Below, one piece after another: positions 8,901-18,251 of a stretch of 64,000 nucleotides of DNA. This DNA is from Anaeromicropila herbilytica (GTDB lineage Bacteria > Bacillota > Clostridia > Lachnospirales > Lachnospiraceae): positions 1,722,001 to 1,786,000 of the forward strand of contig NZ_AP024169.1 in the NCBI RefSeq assembly GCF_016591975.1, given 5' to 3'. The notes under the pieces were generated by a model. The model had not been told where the DNA came from. It saw nothing but the letters and a program-made list of their open reading frames with translations, and ran no database searches. Made by a program: the position numbers and the translations under genes. Positions within the stretch are counted from its first letter, which is position 1. The number at the start of each line of letters is the position of its first letter.

Positions 8901-9170
8901 GAAAATGGTGTGGAGGCAATTCGCATCAACAAGATTGAGCAAGAATCACCAACATTAATGGATCTAATCTTAGGCCATGATATTGACTTAGTGATTGATA
9001 TTCCATCACAAGGTCTTGACCGTTCCAACGATGGATTCTTAATCAGACGTTTATCAATTGAAACAGGTGTAACTTGTCTTACTTCCATCGATACTGCAAA
9101 TGCTCTATTAACAAGTTTAGAGATATCTTATGCTGGAAACATGACTTTAATCAATATTGCTGAGATATAA
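5973..9170 (+). CDS. carB: Carbamoyl-phosphate synthase large subunit
   Basis: CarB makes carbamoyl phosphate from bicarbonate, ammonia and two ATP. The 1,065 residues show the usual duplicated layout: a first ATP-grasp half ([21 protein letters not shown] at the start, [14 protein letters not shown] about residue 170), an oligomerisation segment, a second half beginning [20 protein letters not shown] (about 555) with [14 protein letters not shown], and a C-terminal MGS-like allosteric domain (about 935 onward). Ligand motifs of both halves are intact ([40 protein letters not shown]). It overlaps carA by one base and is followed by a strong terminator, so carAB is a two-gene operon with no pyr genes beside it. 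Confidence 0.97.
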   Translation: [1065 protein letters not shown]

Positions 9171-9199
9171 AATTATATAGTTTTCAAAATTAATTCATG

Positions 9200-9240
9200 A
9201 AAAAGGATGCCGTAAATAGACTTTATGGCATCCTTTTTTT
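9200..9240 (+). terminator. Intrinsic terminator of carAB
   Basis: GGATGCC (9205) pairs with GGCATCC (9227), followed by seven T residues. Confidence 0.9.
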
Positions 9241-9341
9241 GTACTTAATTTCATAATTTTATTGAAATCTGAAAAAGCTATATATAAATAAAAATAAATA
9301 AGGAAGAAAAAAAGCTAACAAGTAATTAAAGGAGATTCACT

Positions 9342-10661
9342 ATGTATTTATTTGAATCAATAAAAAAGAAAGATGAGAAACTAGCAGTTGTTGGACTCGG
9401 GTATGTGGGGTTGCCAATTGCGATAGCATTTGCAAAAAAAATAACAACTATTGGTTTTGATATTAATCGTAATAAAATAGAAGAGTATCGAAGTGGAATT
9501 GATCCTACCAATGAAATAGGTGAAGAGGAAATCAGAAATACTACATTAGAATTTACATGCGAAGAAGAGCGATTAAGAGAAGCAAAATTTATTATTGTAG
9601 CTGTTCCAACTCCGGTAAATGTTGATAAAACACCTGATTTAACACCAGTTACCAATGCCTGTGAGATAGTTGGACGTAACCTTGATAAGGGGAGCGTTAT
9701 TGTGTTCGAATCAACAGTATATCCCGGAGTTACAGAAGAAGTATGTATCCCCATCTTAGAGAAGATGTCAGGACTTTTATGTGGAAGAGATTTTAGCGTT
9801 GGCTATTCACCAGAGAGAATTAATCCTGGAGATAAAGTTCATAGGTTACAGAATATAGTGAAAATTGTATCTGGAATTGATGATGAGACAAGAGAAGAAA
9901 TTGCAAAAATATATGAACTAGTAATTGAGGCGGGTGTTCATAGAGCTGGAAGTATTAAGGTAGCTGAGGCTGCAAAACTTGTGGAAAATGCACAACGCGA
10001 TATCAATATCGCCTTTATGAATGAACTCTCGATGGTATTTGAAAAGATGGAGATTAGCACAATAGAAGTACTTGATGCGATGAATACAAAATGGAATGCC
10101 CTTGGATTTACACCAGGTCTCGTTGGTGGACATTGTATAGGGGTAGATCCTTATTATTTTATCTATAAGGCAGAGCAGTTAGGATATCACTCACAGATTA
10201 TATTATCAGGAAGAAAAATCAATGATGATATGGGAACTTTCATAGCAGATATTGCTATTAAGCAATTAATTCGGGCAAATAAAATGGTAAAGAGTGCAAA
10301 TGTCTTTGTTATGGGAATTACTTTCAAAGAAAATTGTCCTGATATTCGTAATTCCAAAGTATATGATATTATTCGTAGGTTTCGAGAATACGAAGTAGAA
10401 GTGAAAATTGTTGATCCCGTGGCAGATAAAGATGAAGTAAAAAAAGTATATGGAATAGAACCACTTTCCATAAAGGAAGTAAAGGATGCTGACGCGGTAA
10501 TATTTGCAGTGGCTCATAATGAATTCAAACAATTAAGCAATGAGGAACTCCGTGCAATGTTCCTTGAGCTACCTTCTAAGGAAAAAGTAATTATTGATGT
10601 GAAAAGCATACTTAATAAGGAAGAAATAATGGAAGAGGGGTATTCTTACTGGAGTCTATAA
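9342..10661 (+). CDS. UDP-N-acetylhexosamine/UDP-glucose-type 6-dehydrogenase
   Basis: A 439-residue NAD-dependent nucleotide-sugar dehydrogenase that would oxidise a UDP-hexose to the uronic acid. The Rossmann motif is AVVGLGYVGLPIAIAFA (about 15-31). PGVTEEVCIPILE and FSVGYSPERINPGD follow, and the catalytic Cys is in VGGHCIGVDPYYF (about 263). The wording of these motifs is nearest the WbpO/TviB group (UDP-GlcNAc/GalNAc dehydrogenases) rather than classical UDP-glucose dehydrogenase, so a HexNAc-uronate product is more likely, but the substrate cannot be fixed. An AAAGGAG ribosome binding site precedes the ATG. The following genes for a synthase and deacetylases suggest precursor supply for an exopolysaccharide, although a palindromic repeat separates it from them. 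Confidence 0.88.
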   Translation: MYLFESIKKKDEKLAVVGLGYVGLPIAIAFAKKITTIGFDINRNKIEEYRSGIDPTNEIGEEEIRNTTLEFTCEEERLREAKFIIVAVPTPVNVDKTPDLTPVTNACEIVGRNLDKGSVIVFESTVYPGVTEEVCIPILEKMSGLLCGRDFSVGYSPERINPGDKVHRLQNIVKIVSGIDDETREEIAKIYELVIEAGVHRAGSIKVAEAAKLVENAQRDINIAFMNELSMVFEKMEISTIEVLDAMNTKWNALGFTPGLVGGHCIGVDPYYFIYKAEQLGYHSQIILSGRKINDDMGTFIADIAIKQLIRANKMVKSANVFVMGITFKENCPDIRNSKVYDIIRRFREYEVEVKIVDPVADKDEVKKVYGIEPLSIKEVKDADAVIFAVAHNEFKQLSNEELRAMFLELPSKEKVIIDVKSILNKEEIMEEGYSYWSL

Positions 10662-10664
10662 TAT

Positions 10665-10955
10665 GATTTGCTCGACAAATGACCTGTTTAGGAAGTAGTC
10701 TAGGCAATTTGCACAAAACAGAAAAACTCATGTTTCATTGAGTATGTATAAGAAATTCTAGTTCTCAGATCATTTTGTGTAAAACATATGCTAGGACAGA
10801 TAACTCGCTTTGCTCAAACAGATCTGTCCTAGCATATAACACGAAATGATCCGAGAACAAGATCTTCTAATACTTACTCAAAGGCGCATTCGCTTTTTCT
10901 GTTTTGTGCAAATTGCCAGGCAAGATTTTGAAACAGGTCATTTGTCGGGCAACTC
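10665..10955. repeat. MITE-like palindromic element, copy 1 (291 bp)
   Basis: Terminal repeats GATTTGCTCGACAAATGACC and GGTCATTTGTCGGGCAACTC enclose an imperfect palindrome running the whole length, with GCTAGGACAGAT/ATCTGTCCTAGC near the centre. The flanks ATAATAT and ATTATAT form a 7-bp target duplication with one mismatch. It contains no gene and fills most of the gap between the dehydrogenase and the next gene. Confidence 0.85.
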
Positions 10956-10991
10956 ATTATATAACTCTAGAAAGACACTGAAAGGAAGAAC

Positions 10992-13900
10992 ATGAAGAAA
11001 GAGAAAAAATTAGTAATAGCCATCGGAGTCATGATTATAGCCCTTCTTATGATAATTCTCACCTTTTCCTTTATTTTAATTAATAGAAATAAAGAAGTAC
11101 CACTGGGAAAAGAAAATAAATATGATGCTACCAATGAGATTAAGGCTGCACTCAAAAAAATAAAAACTAATGAGCAACAATCAAAGATCATAAAAGATGT
11201 TAAGACAGTGGAAAAAGTAGTATCCATTGATTTTACGGGTTTGTCAGATACAAAGACAAATAAACACATCATTCAATTGTTAGACAAATATCATCGAAAA
11301 GCCACTTTCCTTATACCAGGTATGCTAGCAGCAGAGGATTCAAATATTGTAAGTGAAATTAATGAAAAAGGGCATAGGATTGGTAGTAATACCTTATCTG
11401 GAACGAAAAATATAGAAGATTGGTCTACAGAACAATTAATCAAAGATTTTTGCTTAACAAATGAGATTCTATCTAGGTATACCAAGAAGGTTCCCTCTAT
11501 ATTAGAATGCAATTCGACGAAATATACAAATTCAGTATTAAAGGCTGCCTATGTATCGGGATATCAAAAGGTAGTTGATGGAACAACTTATATAAATTAT
11601 CAAAGCTTTTCAAGTTATCAAGAAGTACTTGACTATGTGTCATCTATGGACAGAGGTTCTATCATAACAATTAAGATGAAGGGGACACTAGATGAGGGAG
11701 AGTATAAAGAGGAAAATGAATCAAATAAGAAAGAGTTAAGGAAGAAAGAATTAAGAAAGAAAGAAACAAATAATGAAGTAAATAAGAAAGAAGCAACAAG
11801 TACAAATCAAGTAGAATTTTCGAATGATACAACCACTACGTTAACAGAACAAGAGAGATTGGTTCAAGTCGTAGAGTGGTTACTAAAAGCGTTAGATGAG
11901 ACAAATTATCAAACAGTGCTAGTAGAAGAGTTAGATAAATATAAAGATAGTGATTTTGATAAAAGTTTTACTACATTAAGAAAAGAAAATCAAGGGAAAT
12001 TGGCTACCGTATATAAAAAAGTTGCGACAAATAGTAATATTGTATCTTTTTCATTTCGAGGTATAAAGAATGAGAGTGTGTTAGATCATTTATTGGAATA
12101 TCTAAAAGAGAAAAAGATTAAGGCAACTTTCTTCGTGACTGTGGATGATATGATAGATTATCCTGACAGAATAATGAAGATAATAAGTTATAATCAGGCA
12201 ATCGGTAATGGCGGGTTGAATGATAAGGATGTAACAAAGATGAGCTTTAATGATATCTGTCTATCTATATATAAATGTGAACGTATTTTAAAAGAACGCT
12301 ATGGTATTGATACAAATCTATATATGCCACAACTTGGGAAATATAATAATCTAGTAAGAGAAGCAGCGTCTACTCTTGGGTATACCATTGTTACATATAG
12401 TAAGAATCCGATAACAAGTAAAGAACAATCCGTCAATCGTATTATGAAATACTATCGTAAAGGTGTAACAAGTGGTGACATTATATATTATCGATTCGAT
12501 TATTATACGAATATAAATCAGGTGATACAGGCAACATATGAGCAATTAATACAAAAACAATTCTATTGTGTAGATATCAAAACATTACTATTAAAAGGCA
12601 TCTTAGATCAAAATCGTAGGATAAGAGCTAATCAGGATTCCGTTAGGAAACATGATGATCTTCTAAAAAGTTATGACTATAGAAATAAATCGGAAAATAA
12701 TGACAATATAAATAATCAAGGGAAAGAAAATCAGAAAAGTAATGATAAAAATGAAAATATAAATGGTGAAAAAGCTTGGCCAACCTTTTCGAAAGAGTAT
12801 TTATCTAATCTTCGTAAGAAGAATCATGGAAAGGTCAATTTGCCTATTCGTACTGTATACACTACCCAAAAGGCGCTAAGCTATACATTTTATGGAATCA
12901 GTAACAAAAAGGTATTAGATAATGTAATGGAAAATCTTAAGAAAATCAATGCAAAAGCTACGTTCTTCGTTACTAAGAATGACTTACTTGAGAATGCTTC
13001 ATTAGTGAAGAAAATAGCAGCAGGTGGTCATGAAATAGGAATCTGTCTTAGTATATCTGATGGAACTGACTATAATTCTATAACTAGTACAATTCTAGGA
13101 ATGAAAAAGTTAATTAATCAATATTGCAATCAAAAGCCAGATTTAGTAAGGTACGCATATGAGATTAAGGCATCGAATGAATTGCTTGAAGCAGTAAAAA
13201 GTACTGGTTGTAAGTATATAAGTCAGGATATTTCATTGGCTAGTTCTTCATTAAGCAAGAATTCAACGATAGATCAAGTAATGCAGCATGCATTTAATGA
13301 AGGAAATATCACAGTTCGAAGAGGGTATATTCTGTATTTTCGAATGGATTATTATAATGATCCTAACCTTATTGGAGATTTAATTCAAACTATTTATAAA
13401 ACCAGAGTTCAAGTGATTGCTTATCCTGATAATATGAATAAGGAGGATTCTAGTTATCATTTGAAGACACTGCATGAATTATTAAATAGCGAGTATGTCT
13501 ATACGTATCCTGTGAAGAAAGAAAATATCATAGAAAGTCTGAAAGATTCTATATATAGTGGACACTTAAGTGACATGACAGAGGATGAAAAGTTTCGCTA
13601 TATTGCAGGAAGATATATTGGGACTCCAAGTATTAATACAATTAAGACATTACCAGGTTTTACAGAGGAAGAGCTATCAAAGCTTGATAAGAGTGGAAGA
13701 TTCACAGAAGATAAAGTCTTATATCTGACCTTTGATGATTGGGGAAGTGATAAGCCAATTAATCAGATTTTAACCGTGTTAAGCAAATATCAGATAAAAG
13801 CCACATTTTTTGTAAGAACTAATTATATTGAACAAAATCCTAATCTTCTTCGATCCATCGCAATTGAGGGACATAATATTGGAAGTCATACTGATATGCA

Positions 13901-14441
13901 TTTGTCATTTGCAACATCGGATACAATTATAGAAGAGGAAGAACCAACTTCAGTCTATTATTCATTAACTCCAAAAGAAGTGGCGGAAAGGAAAAAAGAT
14001 ATCATTAATTCCTATAACAAACTACTAAATATCATTGGAGATGTAGAGATTGACGGTGTTCCTTCGCTCACTAAGATATTACGACCACCAACTCTTGCTA
14101 TGAGTAAAGAAGGAATGGAAGCAATCCTTGATACTGGATTTACGTATATCGTAAGTGGTGATTTTAGTACTCATGATTATGAAGCAAAAGATGCGAAAGC
14201 TTTGGCTGACGAGATTATGAAAGGAATACCATTGAAGAACGGTGTTAGGAAGATTCAAAATGGTAGTATCATAGTTATGCATATGTCGGATGATAAAGTA
14301 ACTCCAAGAAATAATCTTGATATCACTGCAGAAGCATTGGATCTAGTGATTCCAAAATTATTAGCAGAAGGTTATCATTTTGCAACATTAGGAGAATATT
14401 TGACAGATAAGAAAGGTGAGGTGTTCTCTGTAGGTGAATAA
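10992..14441 (+). CDS. Membrane-anchored protein with four tandem NodB-like domains, last one active-type
   Basis: A 1,149-residue protein with an N-terminal membrane anchor (about 8-30) and the rest outside the cell. Four polysaccharide-deacetylase-like units start near residues 76, 349, 628 and 912, each with the core 'KATFxV/I'. Only the fourth keeps the catalytic set: TFDDW (about 912), the metal-binding SHTDMH (about 967) and RPP (about 1030). The first three have IDFTGL, FSFRGI and YTFYGI in place of TFDDG and lack the metal histidines. The linkers are Lys/Asn/Glu-rich, for example 250-285. It probably deacetylates or binds the polymer made by the adjacent synthase. The AAGGAAG ribosome binding site sits just after the palindromic element. 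Typical members have a single domain, so the architecture is unusual. Confidence 0.85.
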   Translation: MKKEKKLVIAIGVMIIALLMIILTFSFILINRNKEVPLGKENKYDATNEIKAALKKIKTNEQQSKIIKDVKTVEKVVSIDFTGLSDTKTNKHIIQLLDKYHRKATFLIPGMLAAEDSNIVSEINEKGHRIGSNTLSGTKNIEDWSTEQLIKDFCLTNEILSRYTKKVPSILECNSTKYTNSVLKAAYVSGYQKVVDGTTYINYQSFSSYQEVLDYVSSMDRGSIITIKMKGTLDEGEYKEENESNKKELRKKELRKKETNNEVNKKEATSTNQVEFSNDTTTTLTEQERLVQVVEWLLKALDETNYQTVLVEELDKYKDSDFDKSFTTLRKENQGKLATVYKKVATNSNIVSFSFRGIKNESVLDHLLEYLKEKKIKATFFVTVDDMIDYPDRIMKIISYNQAIGNGGLNDKDVTKMSFNDICLSIYKCERILKERYGIDTNLYMPQLGKYNNLVREAASTLGYTIVTYSKNPITSKEQSVNRIMKYYRKGVTSGDIIYYRFDYYTNINQVIQATYEQLIQKQFYCVDIKTLLLKGILDQNRRIRANQDSVRKHDDLLKSYDYRNKSENNDNINNQGKENQKSNDKNENINGEKAWPTFSKEYLSNLRKKNHGKVNLPIRTVYTTQKALSYTFYGISNKKVLDNVMENLKKINAKATFFVTKNDLLENASLVKKIAAGGHEIGICLSISDGTDYNSITSTILGMKKLINQYCNQKPDLVRYAYEIKASNELLEAVKSTGCKYISQDISLASSSLSKNSTIDQVMQHAFNEGNITVRRGYILYFRMDYYNDPNLIGDLIQTIYKTRVQVIAYPDNMNKEDSSYHLKTLHELLNSEYVYTYPVKKENIIESLKDSIYSGHLSDMTEDEKFRYIAGRYIGTPSINTIKTLPGFTEEELSKLDKSGRFTEDKVLYLTFDDWGSDKPINQILTVLSKYQIKATFFVRTNYIEQNPNLLRSIAIEGHNIGSHTDMHLSFATSDTIIEEEEPTSVYYSLTPKEVAERKKDIINSYNKLLNIIGDVEIDGVPSLTKILRPPTLAMSKEGMEAILDTGFTYIVSGDFSTHDYEAKDAKALADEIMKGIPLKNGVRKIQNGSIIVMHMSDDKVTPRNNLDITAEALDLVIPKLLAEGYHFATLGEYLTDKKGEVFSVGE

Positions 14442-14500
14442 ACTTAACTTAAGGTAGATAAATAATAGAAACAATGAAGAAAAAATGAGGTAGGAGAAAA

Positions 14501-16381
14501 ATGAGTATGCTATCGAAAAAAAGTACGAATGACAATATAAATACTAAAGATGATATTCTCCTACAACCTAAGGAAGATAGAAGAATTCTTTCGAATGTGC
14601 CAGATAAGACAAAAGTTCGTTCCAATACCGACCGTAGGGGATATCAAAGTATAGAAGAAATATCAGAAAATGTAAATGAATTTATCGCAAATAAAAAAGC
14701 TGGTATACGTTATCGTGTGAACTATACAGTGGAAGTATCTTATCGTTATAAAGGAGTCAAATATAGGTTGCAATGTCAAGGAATTGATATCTCTACAACT
14801 GGTATGTTAATTCGTTTAGAAGAAAATAAACATCTTTTAAGAATGAAAGAATCACAATCAGTTAAGTTAAGATTTGAGATTATTCCTGGTTCTATGCCAG
14901 AAGGTTACGAGATGAATGTAAATATGAAGGCACATATTGCTAGAACGGAACAAATAAAAGAGAATGAATCATTATGTGGGCTAGTATTTGAACAGCCATT
15001 ATCCATTTATTCAGCCAAGAAAAAGGGAAAATATTTATTAGTTATTTCAAGTCTTTTACTATTTATTATTACTTTTTTTATAATATTAATGCGTGCAGAG
15101 AGTGTAATCTATTTTGAGTTTAATAAATGGTTGTATTTATATAGTATTATAGCTGCTGGATTTTTGTTAAGTCGGTACTTCTTTGGATTCTTATACCGAG
15201 AAGTACCAATTGACGTAGATTATACCCCTGGGGTTAGCATATTAATTCCTTGCTTTAATGAGGAAGAATGGATTCAGAGAACAATCTTAAGTTGCATGAA
15301 TCAAGATTACCCTATTGATAAATTAGAAGTTATCGTTATTGATGATTGTTCTAGTGATCAATCTGTTAAAAAAATTGATGAGATCGTATCAAAGATACAT
15401 AAGGAATCGGAACAATTTGATACGAAGAATAGGCTTAAGTGTATTGTACAAGAGAATAATGCAGGAAAGAGAGAAGCTCTTGCAAGAGGAGTGTTGGAAG
15501 CGCAACATGATCTTGTAGTCTTTGTTGATTCAGATAGCTTTCTGGATCCTTTTGCAATTAGGCATCTAGTGCAACCTTTTAAAGATCCTAAGATGGGAGG
15601 AGTAGCAGGAAGAACAGATGTAGCGAATACTTATACGAATGAACTTACGAAGATGCAGTCAGTAAGATATTATATTGCTTTTCGTATCATGAAAGCGGCA
15701 GAAAGTTATTTTGATACGGTTACATGCCTATCTGGGCCACTCGCATGTTATAAAAAAGAGATTATTCTTAAGAACAGAGAAGCATGGCTCAATCAAAAAT
15801 TTTTGGGACAGAGAGCAACTTTTGGAGATGATAGAGCAATGACTAATTTTGTTCTTAGAAGATATCGGACATGTTATCAAGATTCTGCGGTATGCTCTAC
15901 AATTGTTCCAAAATCTTATTCTGTATTCTTAAAGCAACAAATGAGATGGAAACGATCTTGGTTAAGAGAATCTTTAATTGCAGGAAAATTTATGTGGAGA
16001 AAGGAACCGTTTGCAGCGATTACTTTCTACATGGGGTTATTTGTTCCTATTGCAGCTCCTATCGTTGTTGTATATAACCTAATCTATGTACCAATCATGC
16101 ATCATATTTTTCCTACAGCATTCTTAGTAGGACTATTGTTAATGGCTTTACTTATGAGTTTTGCTCAGATGTTCTTAAGAAAGAGCTCCACTTGGCTTTT
16201 TGGAATATTATTTTGCTTTTATTATGAAGTCGTACTTCTATGGCAGATGCCAATTGCCTGGGTAACCTTCTGGAAATCCACTTGGGGCACAAGATTAACT
16301 CCTAGTGATGTTGAAGTATTAGAAAAGAAAGCGAAGAAGCAAAGTAAGAAGAAAAAAAGTGAGAAGGAAGAAAACAGATAG
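14501..16381 (+). CDS. PilZ domain-glycosyltransferase 2 fusion, probable exopolysaccharide synthase
   Basis: A 626-residue processive synthase candidate. An N-terminal PilZ domain spans about 66-175, with the c-di-GMP motif DISTTG intact and the RxxxR motif altered (KAGIRYR). Two membrane helices (about 178-228) are followed by a GT2 domain (about 243-500) with IDDCS, VDSDS, GDDRAMT and QQMRW, the D,D,D,QxxRW set. Three or four further helices form the C-terminal channel region. GDDRxxTN and the layout recall hyaluronan, chitin and PNAG synthases, so a HexNAc-containing polymer is likely. The C-terminus is a Lys-rich tail. The fusion implies allosteric c-di-GMP control in one polypeptide. 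It lies 60 bp after the deacetylase and 35 bp before the next gene, consistent with one operon. Confidence 0.88.
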   Translation: MSMLSKKSTNDNINTKDDILLQPKEDRRILSNVPDKTKVRSNTDRRGYQSIEEISENVNEFIANKKAGIRYRVNYTVEVSYRYKGVKYRLQCQGIDISTTGMLIRLEENKHLLRMKESQSVKLRFEIIPGSMPEGYEMNVNMKAHIARTEQIKENESLCGLVFEQPLSIYSAKKKGKYLLVISSLLLFIITFFIILMRAESVIYFEFNKWLYLYSIIAAGFLLSRYFFGFLYREVPIDVDYTPGVSILIPCFNEEEWIQRTILSCMNQDYPIDKLEVIVIDDCSSDQSVKKIDEIVSKIHKESEQFDTKNRLKCIVQENNAGKREALARGVLEAQHDLVVFVDSDSFLDPFAIRHLVQPFKDPKMGGVAGRTDVANTYTNELTKMQSVRYYIAFRIMKAAESYFDTVTCLSGPLACYKKEIILKNREAWLNQKFLGQRATFGDDRAMTNFVLRRYRTCYQDSAVCSTIVPKSYSVFLKQQMRWKRSWLRESLIAGKFMWRKEPFAAITFYMGLFVPIAAPIVVVYNLIYVPIMHHIFPTAFLVGLLLMALLMSFAQMFLRKSSTWLFGILFCFYYEVVLLWQMPIAWVTFWKSTWGTRLTPSDVEVLEKKAKKQSKKKKSEKEENR

Positions 16382-16416
16382 TAAGCCAAAGAAAGCAAAG
16401 CATAGAGAGGATTCGT

Positions 16417-18102
16417 ATGGAGTTTTTACTGAAAAAAAAAGAAAGAAGAAAAGTAATACGAACTATATTTGAAGCAGTCATATTAATTGTATTATTTATA
16501 GTAACATTTCGAGCGTTGTTCGTATTTAAGCATTATACTCCCTACGACTATAGGGATAAAAAGATAGTTACTGAAGAAGATAATGGATTTATTGCAGTAT
16601 CTTATCTTGCAGTAGATCGTAATGGATCTCCTTCCATGATTCGTACAGAGCGTTTAGAGGAACATCTGAAAGCCTTAAAGAAGAATGGCTATGTTACGAT
16701 CACACAGAAAGACATTGAGAATTATTATGATAATAATAAGCCACTTCCAAAGAAGTCATTATTTTTAATGTTTGAAGATGGAAGAAAGGATACTGTAATC
16801 TTTGCTCAAAAGATTATGGAGAAATATAATTACATTGGCACAATATTTACGTATGCAGAGAAATTTGCAGAAAAAGATTCGAAGTTCCTTATGCCAAATG
16901 ATATTAAAAAGCTATTAAAGAATTCTTATTGGGAGCTTGGAAGCAATGGATATCGATTATCCTACATCAATGTATTTGATCGCAATCATAATTATCTTGG
17001 AGAATTAAGTTCTAAGGAATTTGTACAGTTGCGTAACCATATTAGTGGAGAGTATAACGAATATTTAATGGACTTTATCCGGGATGAGAATAATATACCG
17101 AAGGAAACAAAAGACGAGATGACGAGCCGTATTGCATCGGATTACTCCTTGATGAAAAAGGTATATACAGAGGAATTTGGTGAAGTGCCAGGTGTATATG
17201 CAATTATGCATTCGAATACAGGTAGTTTTGGAAGTAATGAGAAAGCAAGTGAAGTGAACGAAGAATGGTTAAAGAAAATATTTAGTATGAATTTTAACAG
17301 AGAAGGCAATTCCTATAACAAGGGAAGGAATGATATCTATGATCTTACAAGAGTTCAACCACAAGCTTATTGGTATACAAATCATCTTCTTATGCGTATT
17401 GCAGAAGATACGAAAGATAAGTTAAATTTTGTTGTGGGTGATCTTAAGAAAAGCAAAGAATGGAACTTAATAAAGGGTGCTTGCGAATATAATGGAGCAA
17501 CGATAGCGCTTACTTCCAAGCCCAAAGGAAATGGACTCATTCGATTAAGAAGTGATAAGCTAAGAGATGTTCATCTTACAGTTCAGTTATTAGGAAATAA
17601 ACTTGGTACACAAGCAATCTATTTACGTGCAGATGAATTATGTAAGAGATACTTATCTGTGAAAGTTCAAAATGATTTTCTAATAATAGAGGAAAATGGT
17701 GAAAAGATATTTGAAAAGAATCTAACAAAACTAAATAAGATAAATAATTCAACCATTCAGATGAATGAAGCAGGAAACTATCTAGTTGACGTTACTCTAA
17801 AACGAGATTCGATTAATGTAGAAATTAATAATAAGAAAGTAGTAAATGATCTTATAGTCTCAAACCAGTCTTCGGGGGATCTATATCTAGCATCCACTGC
17901 ATCGAAGTATGGATATAGGCAAAGAAATATAGTTGATGATGTTTATGATGGAGTCTTTCAAGATTTGGTTGTTTATAAGATATCAGAAGAGAATCATAAT
18001 AAGATTATTTTTGATAATCGATTAAAGGGTCAGGACAAGGTAAAAGAAGAAGTAAAGGATGGATGGGAAAGAGTCGTAAATTGGTTTATTAAGAATTTAT
18101 AG
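16417..18102 (+). CDS. Membrane-anchored deacetylase-like protein with C-terminal laminin-G/lectin-like domain
   Basis: A 561-residue protein with one N-terminal membrane helix (about 15-35). The next segment (about 50-310) has a NodB/PgaB-like fold signature: FIAVSYLAVD, MIRTERLEEHLKALKKNGY and LFLMFEDGRKD. The last replaces the usual TFDDG, keeping the second acidic residue. Histidine metal ligands are not obvious. The region from about 340 to the end looks like a beta-sandwich carbohydrate-binding or LamG domain. The start ATG follows GAGAGGA. Its position directly after the PilZ-synthase suggests a role in modifying or exporting the same polymer. Catalytic activity is doubtful. Confidence 0.7.
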   Translation: MEFLLKKKERRKVIRTIFEAVILIVLFIVTFRALFVFKHYTPYDYRDKKIVTEEDNGFIAVSYLAVDRNGSPSMIRTERLEEHLKALKKNGYVTITQKDIENYYDNNKPLPKKSLFLMFEDGRKDTVIFAQKIMEKYNYIGTIFTYAEKFAEKDSKFLMPNDIKKLLKNSYWELGSNGYRLSYINVFDRNHNYLGELSSKEFVQLRNHISGEYNEYLMDFIRDENNIPKETKDEMTSRIASDYSLMKKVYTEEFGEVPGVYAIMHSNTGSFGSNEKASEVNEEWLKKIFSMNFNREGNSYNKGRNDIYDLTRVQPQAYWYTNHLLMRIAEDTKDKLNFVVGDLKKSKEWNLIKGACEYNGATIALTSKPKGNGLIRLRSDKLRDVHLTVQLLGNKLGTQAIYLRADELCKRYLSVKVQNDFLIIEENGEKIFEKNLTKLNKINNSTIQMNEAGNYLVDVTLKRDSINVEINNKKVVNDLIVSNQSSGDLYLASTASKYGYRQRNIVDDVYDGVFQDLVVYKISEENHNKIIFDNRLKGQDKVKEEVKDGWERVVNWFIKNL

Positions 18103-18119
18103 TTATTTATAGCTTATTA

Positions 18120-18251
18120 GCGTGAAATAAAATACAATTTCATGCGTTGAATTTAGGCCTGCGAGCAAGTTACAGGTATGGACGTTAATGTGAAATTAAG
18201 CGTTTCACATCACTGATTTATATGTCACAGAGGCGACAGATGGGAGCAAGT
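18120..18251 (+). promoter_or_regulatory. Structured leader A, related to the leader at 19912
   Basis: Stem-loops are CGTGAAAT/ATTTCATGCG (18120-18145), CCTG/CAGG (18158-18177), TGTGAAA/TTTCACA (18189-18209) and TGTC/GACA (18223-18238), the last just before GGGAG. The final two stems, the CACTGAT linker and the ribosome-binding segment align with the leader of the next gene. It does not match a c-di-GMP riboswitch that I know. Confidence 0.5.

Noticed and set aside
18120..18251. c-di-GMP riboswitch next to the PilZ-synthase locus
   Set aside because: The conserved GEMM-I and GEMM-II core sequences are absent; only simple stem-loops are seen.
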